A DNA stretch of 8,054 nucleotides from JBFKOL01 sp041628815 (GTDB lineage: Bacteria > Bacteroidota > Bacteroidia > Chitinophagales > Saprospiraceae). The number at the start of each line of letters is the position of its first letter. Within the stretch, counting starts at the first letter, position 1. The notes beneath the pieces were generated by a model. That model did not search any database. It was given only the letters and a program-made list of their open reading frames with translations, and was not told the DNA's origin. Below, piece by piece: positions 1-5,737 of this stretch. A program made the position numbers and the translations under genes. The stretch lies in NCBI GenBank assembly GCA_041628815.1, contig JBFKOL010000187.1, forward strand, positions 1 through 8,054, written 5' to 3'.

Positions 1-186
1 CTCATACCAGAATCGTTCACTTTCTTTGAGCCAGTGCGGATCTACATTGAGCGAAAAAACCATTTTCTCAAGGCGGTCCGGAGAAAACCTTGAAGCGAGC
101 TCATAATTGGCATCCTGGTGGGGTACTATCTGTGCCGTTAAGAAAAAGGGTAACAGATAGAAGCAGGTCAAGATCAGTTTATTCAT
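1..186 (-). CDS. S9 family (DPP IV-like) prolyl peptidase, N-terminal fragment
   Basis: This is the first 62 codons of a gene that runs off the left edge, starting at the ATG complementary to 184-186. The translation opens with a Sec signal peptide (MNKLILTCFYLLPFFLTAQ, cleavage expected near TAQ). It continues with RFSPDRLEKMVFSLNVDP and HWLKESERFWYE, a pattern I recognise from the start of secreted S9 prolyl oligopeptidase/DPP IV-like peptidases of Bacteroidota. Family members are usually 700-900 residues, with an N-terminal beta-propeller and a C-terminal alpha/beta-hydrolase domain that cleaves short peptides, often after proline. Neither the propeller core nor the Ser-Asp-His triad lies in the window, so activity cannot be judged. 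The product would act in the periplasm or outside the cell. The gene is downstream of the ankyrin gene on the same strand, but the 193-base gap and a hairpin between them suggest separate transcription. The family call rests on about 40 mature residues. Confidence 0.72.
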   Translation of the reverse strand, partial: MNKLILTCFYLLPFFLTAQIVPHQDANYELASRFSPDRLEKMVFSLNVDPHWLKESERFWYE

Positions 187-235
187 GACAGAATGTATTT
201 AATGCTTAAAACACCCTATTTATATTCGGGTGTAC

Positions 236-266
236 CAAAGTAAGGAACCTGGAATAGCTGTCCTAA
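236..266 (-). promoter_or_regulatory. candidate Bacteroidota-type promoter for the S9 peptidase gene
   Basis: On the minus strand, TTACTTTG (complement of 236-243) matches seven of eight positions of the Bacteroidota -7 box, counting the two free ones as matches (TAnnTTTG). A weak -33 element, TTAG (complement of 263-266), lies 19 bases upstream. Transcription would start near 229 and leave a leader of about 43 bases before the ATG. This is a match by eye to a short degenerate consensus and may be chance. Confidence 0.3.
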
Positions 267-305
267 TACATGTTCTTTTCTATTCGTTCTATACGAAAGG
301 CAATG

Positions 306-344
306 GGCCGATCAGACCTGGTTGTTCGCTTTTTTCTGATGGCC
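306..344. repeat. interrupted inverted repeat between ankyrin and S9 genes (possible terminator or attenuator)
   Basis: The left arm is GGCC (306-309), one unpaired G (310), then ATCAGA (311-316). The right arm is TCTGAT (335-340) followed directly by GGCC (341-344). The RNA of either strand can form a 10-bp stem with a single-base bulge and an 18-base loop. It lies 36 bases past the ankyrin stop codon in the direction of that gene's transcription, where a terminator would be expected. No U-tract follows the stem, so a classic intrinsic terminator is not shown. Confidence 0.35.
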
Positions 345-379
345 AACTTGGCTTTCTGGCGGATATCCTATTTAGTGCG

Positions 380-1024
380 TCATACCCGAATTCCACCGAA
401 GGCAAGGAGCCGCAAAACATCGCGGTTTCTCCAGTGCCGGCTCGCCCATGAAATGGCGGACTCACCCCGCGCATCCCTTAAGGATTTGTCGGCCCCATAA
501 TCGAGTAGGAGTTGAATGGTTTCTTTCGATTGATAGGCGGCAGCACGATGCAGTGGTGTCTCCCCCACCACCCGTACATCGCGCATAAAGTTACCTGTTT
601 CTTCTCCTACGCCCGCTACGGCATTCGGATCGGCTCCATTTTTCAAGAGGTACTCAATCAAAGAGAACCTCTCTTCTAGCTGGGTGGGTTTTGCCGTAAG
701 GTTATGCAACGAAGTTTCGCCGGTACGGTTATGGGCTACATTGGGATTCACACCTTTTTCAATAAACCATTGAACACTGGAAGTGCTTACTTCCCATGCA
801 TGGAAACACACGATTGGGTTGTCCCCCCAAAATCCATCCGGTTTGCCGCCATGCTGAAAAAGGTACTCAAGAATGTCCGTATTGAAGGTGACCAGAGCGT
901 TGACACCGTTGCTGGCCAGTGCATTGACATCACCACCAGCTTCTACATATCTCTTTACCGTTTCAAAGTCTTCCTTCCAGGCAGCCTCTTTGAATATATC
1001 GACGTCGATATTCACATCACACAA
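380..1024 (-). CDS. ankyrin-repeat protein
   Basis: This is a 214-residue protein made almost wholly of ankyrin repeats, which are helix-turn-helix modules that bind other proteins. About six repeats can be traced: residues 9-38 (with VEAGGDVNALASNG), 40-60 (LEYLFQHGGKP), 68-98 (VQWFIEKGVNPNV), 101-135 (GETSLHNL, then IEYLLKNGADPNAV), 154-183 (GETPLHRAA, then LLLDYGADKSLRD) and 187-214. The fourth and fifth repeats are closest to consensus; the second and third are degenerate. There is no signal peptide, membrane segment or added enzymatic domain, so a cytoplasmic role is expected. The partner is unknown. The start is uncertain: the frame has no ATG near its 5' end. The coordinates use a TTG codon (complement of 1022-1024), a GTG lies at codon 4, and the frame stays open upstream to a TAA at 1097-1099. 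The gene diverges from the YceI gene across 80 bases. Confidence 0.88.
   Translation of the reverse strand: MCDVNIDVDIFKEAAWKEDFETVKRYVEAGGDVNALASNGVNALVTFNTDILEYLFQHGGKPDGFWGDNPIVCFHAWEVSTSSVQWFIEKGVNPNVAHNRTGETSLHNLTAKPTQLEERFSLIEYLLKNGADPNAVAGVGEETGNFMRDVRVVGETPLHRAAAYQSKETIQLLLDYGADKSLRDARGESAISWASRHWRNRDVLRLLAFGGIRV
996..1011. repeat. 16-bp perfect palindrome near the 5' end of the ankyrin gene
   Basis: ATATCGACGTCGATAT is its own reverse complement. It covers codons 5-10 of the ankyrin frame (peptide IDVDI) and lies about 95 bases from the start of the divergent YceI gene. A perfect 16-bp palindrome is expected about 0.1 times by chance in a window this size. It could be an operator for the divergent region, or simply a result of the repetitive codons for I-D-V-D-I. 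Confidence 0.4.
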
Positions 1025-1104
1025 TTTTATGTATTTAGCAGGTAATTTGCTGATAAAATAGATTCTTCTTTTGTTTAATTTGAAGATCGAACTGTCTTAC
1101 CAAT

Positions 1105-1818
1105 ATGTTTCTTCGCGAATTATTGATCCTATTAATGATTGGAGGTTCAATGTCTCAGTGTACTGAAATGAATAAAGATCATCATCGTGAAGCAGAACTG
1201 AAAGAACTGAGACAACTTGAATTTTTGGATTCCCTACCGAGCACCAAAAATCCTTTGAACCTCAAAAAACGGCGACGACCCAATTCAACTTTCTTGGTCG
1301 ACACTACCCATTCATCAATACAATTCAGTGTAAGTCATTGGGGTATTTACAATATCATCGGATGGATCGAAAGTTACGAGATAATCGCTTTTTATGATCG
1401 ACCTGACTTTTCCGATATGGTAATTGAAGCGAAAATAAGGCCCTCTAGTATCCAAATGCCGAATAAAGAAATGGCAAATAATTTGAAGAATAAAGGATCT
1501 GGTTTCTTTGATGTAGAAGATCATCCGATCGTTTATTTTTCCAGTGACACACTCATACACATTGAAGAAAATAAATATAAAATACCTGGTAGATTAAGAA
1601 TAAAAGAAGTTGAAATGGATATTATTTTTGACTTAATCTTCAATGGATTTACACACCCTCCCACGAAGTCCATGCCGGGCTTTACTGTTTATGGTGTCAT
1701 CAAAAGAGACCAATTCAAAATTGGGGGTACAGATGTACTTCCAGGGAATGGCTTACCAATAATTGGTAATGACGTGCATGTTACAATCAACGCCAGACTT
1801 ATTCACGAATATGACTAA
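1105..1818 (+). CDS. exported YceI-like domain protein
   Basis: This 237-residue protein has a short hydrophobic export signal (residues 3-14, LRELLILLMIGG), a charged linker (20-60, ending in KKRRRP) and a YceI-like lipocalin-type domain (about 61-234). Family hallmarks are visible: FLVDTTHSSIQFSVSHWG near 63-80, SSIQMPNK at 114-121, SGFFDVEDHPIVYFSS at 132-147, a GRLRIKEVEMDI strand at 162-173, and GVIKRDQFKIGG at 197-208. YceI proteins bind long isoprenoid or other amphiphilic molecules in a hydrophobic barrel in the periplasm; the ligand here is unknown. Cys19 follows Met-Ser-Gln, which is a poor lipobox, so either signal peptidase I cleavage after SMS or lipidation at Cys19 is possible. 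The N-terminal linker is longer than in minimal YceI proteins. TTAATTTG at 1075-1082 resembles a -7 box, but no well-spaced -33 element is evident. The gene is visibly more AT-rich than its neighbours. The domain call is firm. Confidence 0.9.
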   Translation: MFLRELLILLMIGGSMSQCTEMNKDHHREAELKELRQLEFLDSLPSTKNPLNLKKRRRPNSTFLVDTTHSSIQFSVSHWGIYNIIGWIESYEIIAFYDRPDFSDMVIEAKIRPSSIQMPNKEMANNLKNKGSGFFDVEDHPIVYFSSDTLIHIEENKYKIPGRLRIKEVEMDIIFDLIFNGFTHPPTKSMPGFTVYGVIKRDQFKIGGTDVLPGNGLPIIGNDVHVTINARLIHEYD

Positions 1819-1821
1819 TTC

Positions 1822-1840
1822 GATAAAACCAGGTTTTATC
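1822..1840 (+). terminator. perfect inverted repeat just after the YceI gene (possible terminator or operator)
   Basis: GATAAAACC (1822-1830) and GGTTTTATC (1832-1840) are perfect reverse complements around a single central A. In RNA this gives a 7-8 bp stem with a 3-5 base loop, beginning four bases after the YceI stop codon. The position suits a transcription terminator, but the stem is AT-rich and no U-run follows. The symmetry would also suit a dimeric regulator acting on the genes to the right. A 9+9 perfect repeat with a one-base centre is expected only about 0.03 times by chance in this window. Confidence 0.4.
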
Positions 1841-1880
1841 CTACGATCATATTGCCCAAATTGGGAGACATTCTGCTGTT

Positions 1881-2051
1881 TTGTGGGTATGTTTTTTCTT
1901 TTCGTTCCTAATTAATTGTCATGGGCAGATAGATTCCTTAACAATGGAAAATGCCATCGATGGCGCAAAATATTTTCTTTCCTTGTACCGACTTCCGAGT
2001 AAGGAGGAGCTCTATTGGAAGATTGAACTGATGAATATGCCTGCAAAATGA
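1881..2051 (+). CDS. possible small exported protein or gene remnant overlapping the pullulanase start
   Basis: The frame is open from 1827 to a TGA at 2049-2051. From a TTG at 1881 it encodes about 56 residues, beginning with a signal-peptide-like stretch (WVCFFFSFLINCHGQ) followed by a charged region that includes KYFLSLYRLPSKEELYWKI. An ATG-initiated reading from 1944 gives 35 residues without the signal. The stop overlaps the pullulanase start as ATGA, which would allow translational coupling. I do not recognise the peptide. An ATG at 1889 in the neighbouring frame, just before a T-rich run (1891-1903), would give a neat signal peptide if the run were one base shorter. The ORF may therefore be a frameshifted or truncated remnant of a longer secreted protein. 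There is no clear ribosome-binding site. The reasons to list it are the signal-like N-terminus, ordinary codon make-up and the overlap; none proves expression. Confidence 0.3.
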   Translation: MWVCFFFSFLINCHGQIDSLTMENAIDGAKYFLSLYRLPSKEELYWKIELMNMPAK

Positions 2052-4783
2052 CTTCATTCTTTTTTCTTTGCAGAATGTCTGGGTTCTCTCAAACGTGTTT
2101 AAGATATATACGAGCGCTTATCTTGGGCCTGGCCGTTGGTCTTGTCTATGTGTCCTGTTCGGCCCAGTCATACACCTATGAAGAAATGAACCTGGGATAT
2201 GCAGTCAGGGACACTTTTGTCCACTTTATTTTCAGTCCTTTGATCTACGGGACAGATCCACAAAAGGTAGTGGTAACGGGCAGTTTTCGAAGCTGGGACC
2301 AAAACATGAGCGACGAAAATTGGATGCTTAGGCCAGATGGGGATTTATTTACACTGATTCTAAGAGACCCTTCCAAATGGCTTTCCCCCAATGATGAATT
2401 TAAATACAGAATCAATGACGGCGAATGGATGTCGCCACCATCCGAAGCGATCAACGAAAAAGGAGGAAATCTAGTTTACATGAAAACAGCTATCACTATG
2501 GGATTGAAAGCAGAATTGATTAACTCTCAAACCATATGGGCTGAGGTAATCGGCGAACGGTCTTTGGACCCTGGCGATTACAAACTGACTGATGCCTGGG
2601 GCCGAGAGGTGGCCATCGCCGAAGTATTGCCTAATGATGCCAACCAAACTTTGATAGGCACCGCTTTTCCCATTGACCAAAGACGTGTTTATTTTCTCGA
2701 AATTCCCAAACTCGGATTACGGACGGCCTGCCGCTATGACGGGTGGTTCAGGACCTTGTATTCTCCAAAAAAGCTAGGTGCAAATATTGAAAACGGGCAT
2801 ACGTCCGTCCGCGTTTTTGCGCCAAGAGCTGAAAAGGTAAAACTTTACCTCTACAAAGGGAAAGACGATAAAGATCCCTTTGCCTCTTTTGACATGTTCA
2901 TCGATGAGCAAGGTGTCTGGGAAAAGACCATCGAAGAAGACCTTCATGGCATCTATTACGATTTCACCGTTCATGGTTCTGATGATCCTGGCAACCATTT
3001 CTATGGCACCAACCCGGTTCATGTCACAGATCCCTATGCGCGAGTAAGCGACAATAGTTGGGGAAAGGGCAGAATTTGGAGGGCTACCAAGCCCGCTTCT
3101 CCCCTTGAGAAAGGCATTCCAAAGATGGAAGACGTCATTGCGTACGAAGTACATGTACAGGATTTCACCGACCTGCTTCCCATAGAGCGCCGCTATAAAG
3201 GCACCTTGGCAGCCATGGGTATCGAAGGTCTCAGGAATTCACGTGGGGAAAAAATCGGATTTGATTATTTACTGGACCTGGGCATCAATACCGTTCACCT
3301 CATGCCCGTACAGGAATATCTTCATTTTCCCGATGATGACTGGAAGGCGTCTTTTAATGATGACCCCTATATGATCGAACAGGGAATCAGCGAGGAAAAC
3401 TATCAGTGGGGATATCGTACGACACATGCTTTTGCTGTAGAATCCAAGTATCGCGTAAAGGGTGCAGAACCGGGTGAGGAAAGAGAACAGTTCCGGGATC
3501 TCGTCCAGAAATTTCACGACCATGGCCTAGCCGTGATCATTGATATCGTCCCCAACCATACGGGAGAGAACATGGATGCCAACGAGTTTTTCTTCAATTT
3601 TAACGCCTTTGACAAACAGTATTATTACCGTACAAAGTCGTTCGAACACATTGGTGCATACGGAAACGAGGTCAAAACGGAGAACCGTCCTATGGTACAG
3701 CGATGGTTGATCGATCAGTGTCTTCATTTCATCGAGGAGTTTGGCATTGACGGATTCCGCATCGACCTGGCCGGCCAGATAGACCGACAGTCGTTGACAA
3801 AACTAAAGGATGCCATAGGCCACGATAAAATATTATATGGAGAAGCATGGATCGGTTCTAACGATCCGGAATATGAAAACAACCCTGATTGGGACTGGTA
3901 CAAACACAATTCTCCGATCACTTTTTTCCAGGACGACTCGCGTAATGCATTCAAAGGTCCTGTATTCGAATTGAAGGATAAATTCAAAGACCGTGGATGG
4001 CCGGGTGGTCTTTATGGTGATAGAAGCAAGGTCATGATGGGACTTGCCAACAAGTTTCCCGATGACAAGACTCCGGTAAGCGGTATCAATTATCTCGACA
4101 TTCACGACAATTTTGCGCTGGCGGATCAGTTTGCCACTGAAGGTTTTGACGGTAGACTGGCAGTAGACCAGGACCTTTACAAAATCGCCGTCACCCTGCT
4201 TTATACTTCCCTCGGGCCCATTGTTACCCACGGTGGATCGGAAATCATGAGAAGTAAGGCTGCAGCACCACTGAAGGAAGTGGAAAAACAAACCATGGCC
4301 GGATACAAGATCTACCTGCATGGAAAACGTGATACGTACAATCACCGGGCTGCCAACAGATTCATTTGGGAATCAGTAGGTGCCAAACCGTCCGGTGACA
4401 ACAAGAACGACTATCAAAACATGCATGCCTTCTGGCGGGGAATGAATAGATTTCGTCTTAGCAATTATGGAAAGGTCTTCAGAAAAAGTGTTGCCGTTGG
4501 AGATGACTACTACAGGTGGATACTTCCGTCAAAAGAGAGCGCCCTGGGGTACATTGTGGACAACAAAATACTGGTCTTATTGAATGCGGGACATGATAGC
4601 GTGCGTTTTGGTCCTTTTAGCATTCCACCCGGTGACTGGCACCTCATTGCCACAAATGATAAGGTCGACCACATCAATGGTGTTGTTGACACGGACTCAC
4701 CACAAATTGTGAAAGGGGGACAAAAAATGTCATTTGATAGTAAGGCCGAATCCTTGAGGATCTGGGTGAAAAAGAAGGATTGA
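2048..4783 (+). CDS. secreted GH13 pullulanase-type glycoside hydrolase
   Basis: This 911-residue enzyme is predicted to hydrolyse alpha-glucans, most likely alpha-1,6 branches in pullulan, starch or glycogen, outside the cytoplasm. Its order is a signal peptide ending near SCSAQ (residue 40), an AMPK/CBM48-like glycogen-binding domain (about 57-145, GSFRSWDQN at 78-86), a second beta module (about 150-235), a CBM48-type E-set domain (about 245-335, SVRVFAPRAEKVKLYLY), a GH13 barrel (about 360-775) and a C-terminal beta domain. GH13 regions are intact: DIVPNH at 499-504, GFRIDLAG at 569-576 with nucleophile Asp573, YGEAW with acid/base Glu599, and DIHDNFA with Asp687. DTYNHRAANRFIW (762-774) resembles the type I pullulanase pattern. 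The usual YNWGYDP signature reads YQWGYRT (452-458), so specificity may differ. Cys37 (YVSC) is a weak lipobox. ATG 2048 overlaps the upstream ORF, whereas ATG 2075 gives a more conventional signal peptide with arginines before the hydrophobic core. No SusC/SusD partner is nearby. Confidence 0.92.
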   Translation: MTSFFFLCRMSGFSQTCLRYIRALILGLAVGLVYVSCSAQSYTYEEMNLGYAVRDTFVHFIFSPLIYGTDPQKVVVTGSFRSWDQNMSDENWMLRPDGDLFTLILRDPSKWLSPNDEFKYRINDGEWMSPPSEAINEKGGNLVYMKTAITMGLKAELINSQTIWAEVIGERSLDPGDYKLTDAWGREVAIAEVLPNDANQTLIGTAFPIDQRRVYFLEIPKLGLRTACRYDGWFRTLYSPKKLGANIENGHTSVRVFAPRAEKVKLYLYKGKDDKDPFASFDMFIDEQGVWEKTIEEDLHGIYYDFTVHGSDDPGNHFYGTNPVHVTDPYARVSDNSWGKGRIWRATKPASPLEKGIPKMEDVIAYEVHVQDFTDLLPIERRYKGTLAAMGIEGLRNSRGEKIGFDYLLDLGINTVHLMPVQEYLHFPDDDWKASFNDDPYMIEQGISEENYQWGYRTTHAFAVESKYRVKGAEPGEEREQFRDLVQKFHDHGLAVIIDIVPNHTGENMDANEFFFNFNAFDKQYYYRTKSFEHIGAYGNEVKTENRPMVQRWLIDQCLHFIEEFGIDGFRIDLAGQIDRQSLTKLKDAIGHDKILYGEAWIGSNDPEYENNPDWDWYKHNSPITFFQDDSRNAFKGPVFELKDKFKDRGWPGGLYGDRSKVMMGLANKFPDDKTPVSGINYLDIHDNFALADQFATEGFDGRLAVDQDLYKIAVTLLYTSLGPIVTHGGSEIMRSKAAAPLKEVEKQTMAGYKIYLHGKRDTYNHRAANRFIWESVGAKPSGDNKNDYQNMHAFWRGMNRFRLSNYGKVFRKSVAVGDDYYRWILPSKESALGYIVDNKILVLLNAGHDSVRFGPFSIPPGDWHLIATNDKVDHINGVVDTDSPQIVKGGQKMSFDSKAESLRIWVKKKD

Positions 4784-5015
4784 TTCTCTCCCACCCTTTT
4801 TCATTCAAGATAAAATCCTTTGTATGGAATAAAATCATTTCGGTGGAGTCTGGCTGAGACCGTAACATGTTGTCACATCCTTTCAGAAAGCATACCGTTA
4901 TGAAAATCGCCTTTATTTCTTTTTAGTGATAATTAAGGATTAATTCTACCTTAAATCCTGAACAGTACATTGGAAAATGCCATAATTGCCATCTTTGTAA
5001 TAGAATCTGAATCCG
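4784..5015. other. intergenic region between pullulanase and DM13 genes
   Basis: I see no convincing gene here. It holds a pyrimidine stretch ending in TTTTT just after the pullulanase stop (about 4787-4800) without a hairpin before it. It also has two copies of ATAAAATC 19 bases apart (4810-4817 and 4829-4836), and a weak imperfect inverted repeat (AGGATTAA at 4936-4943 with TTAAATCCT at 4951-4959). Its right end carries the candidate promoter of the DM13 unit. Confidence 0.5.
4970..4997 (+). promoter_or_regulatory. candidate Bacteroidota-type promoter for the DM13/barrel unit
   Basis: TTG at 4970-4972 and CATCTTTG at 4990-4997 are separated by 17 bases. The second box matches seven of eight positions of TAnnTTTG, counting the two free ones, and has an intact TTTG. 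Transcription would begin a few bases downstream and give a very short leader before the ATG at 5016. This is consistent with the Bacteroidota pattern of promoters without a Shine-Dalgarno sequence, but it is only a consensus match by eye. Confidence 0.35.
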
Positions 5016-5720
5016 ATGGGAAGAATCTTGATTTTACGCTTACTGACCCGGGGAATAATCCCTGCAGGTCTGCTTATTTTATTGTCAGGCTGCATAGGTG
5101 ATGATTTGATATCGGACGAGGTCGAGCCCGAAATTCGCATTTTGAACCCTGTGGTCAGCATTGAAGTTGGAACCACCTACCAGTTTGAAGCTAGGTTCTT
5201 CAACAACGTGGGTATTGAAGACCCCGGCCGAGAATTGCGTTGGTCATCCTCAGAGACGCAAATCTTGACCATTGATGACAACGGTCTAGCGAGGGCCCTT
5301 GCCCTTGGTACAACCATTGTCAGCGTAGAAACAGATTTTGGTTCTGACATCATAAAGGAGAACCTGACTGTGGTAGTAAGTGGTGAAACCGTTACGGGCG
5401 GCGACACACGCAGCGGAGTCATTGTCTCCACCAGTTCTTATGTCCTCGAAGGAAGTTTTACGCTTTCTGGTGCCACCGGTGACCTGAATCTGGATATTGA
5501 TGCATCGTACAAGGCAACTTCCGCATTGCCTGGATTATACTTATATCTATCGAACAACCCCAACAGTACGGCCGACGCTTACGAGGTAGGAGCGGTAGAA
5601 GTCTTTGAAGGTGCTCACAGCTATAACATCAAGGACAACGTAGGACTCAATGACTACGATTATCTTTTGTATTACTGTAAACCTTTCAATGTCAAAGTAG
5701 GTGAAGGAAAAATAGAATAA
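5016..5720 (+). CDS. lipoprotein with Big2-like and DM13 domains
   Basis: This 234-residue envelope lipoprotein has a hydrophobic signal ending in a canonical lipobox, LSGC, with lipidated Cys26. Residues about 41-121 form a bacterial Ig-like (Big2) module: VSIEVGTTYQFEARF, LRWSSSETQILTIDDNGLA, then GTTIVSVET and a final NLTVVVSG strand. Residues about 132-234 fit a DM13 domain: a VLEGSFTLSG start, SALPGLYLYLSNNPN, the HSYNIKD turn, and the terminal YLLYYCKPFNVKVGEG. That last segment carries Cys221 at the position where DM13 proteins have a conserved cysteine. DM13 domains have been predicted from sequence to be redox or electron-transfer modules; the substrate is unknown, and a role here is inference. 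The Ig module probably acts as a spacer from the membrane. The stop is 17 bases before the barrel gene, so the two are very likely co-transcribed. ATG 5016 is favoured because it gives a complete 25-residue lipoprotein signal. Confidence 0.85.
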   Translation: MGRILILRLLTRGIIPAGLLILLSGCIGDDLISDEVEPEIRILNPVVSIEVGTTYQFEARFFNNVGIEDPGRELRWSSSETQILTIDDNGLARALALGTTIVSVETDFGSDIIKENLTVVVSGETVTGGDTRSGVIVSTSSYVLEGSFTLSGATGDLNLDIDASYKATSALPGLYLYLSNNPNSTADAYEVGAVEVFEGAHSYNIKDNVGLNDYDYLLYYCKPFNVKVGEGKIE

Positions 5721-5737
5721 CCGGTAAAAACTAAGAA

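Noticed and set aside
704..1045. 113-codon plus-strand ORF opposite the ankyrin gene
   Set aside because: The minus-strand frame has clear ankyrin repeats; the plus-strand translation shows no family features and is a shadow of it.
1953..1964. 12-bp palindrome GCCATCGATGGC upstream of the pullulanase
   Set aside because: About two such palindromes are expected by chance in 8 kb, and it would lie inside the possible small ORF.
2048..4783. A polysaccharide-utilisation locus around the pullulanase
   Set aside because: No SusC/SusD-like genes, regulators or other carbohydrate-active enzymes lie in the window; the adjacent genes have unrelated functions.
4867..4926. 19-residue ORF that could be a leader peptide before the DM13 gene
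   Set aside because: It is too short to judge, it ends about 90 bases before the gene, and there is no attenuator-like pairing or codon bias.
4936..4959. AGGATTAA / TTAAATCCT inverted repeat as a pullulanase terminator
   Set aside because: The repeat is imperfect, AT-rich, 150 bases from the stop codon and not followed by a T-run.
1945..4983. 13-base sequence TGGAAAATGCCAT present both before the pullulanase (1945-1957) and before the DM13 gene (4971-4983)
   Set aside because: About 0.5 shared 13-mers are expected by chance in a window this size, and no longer similarity surrounds the copies.
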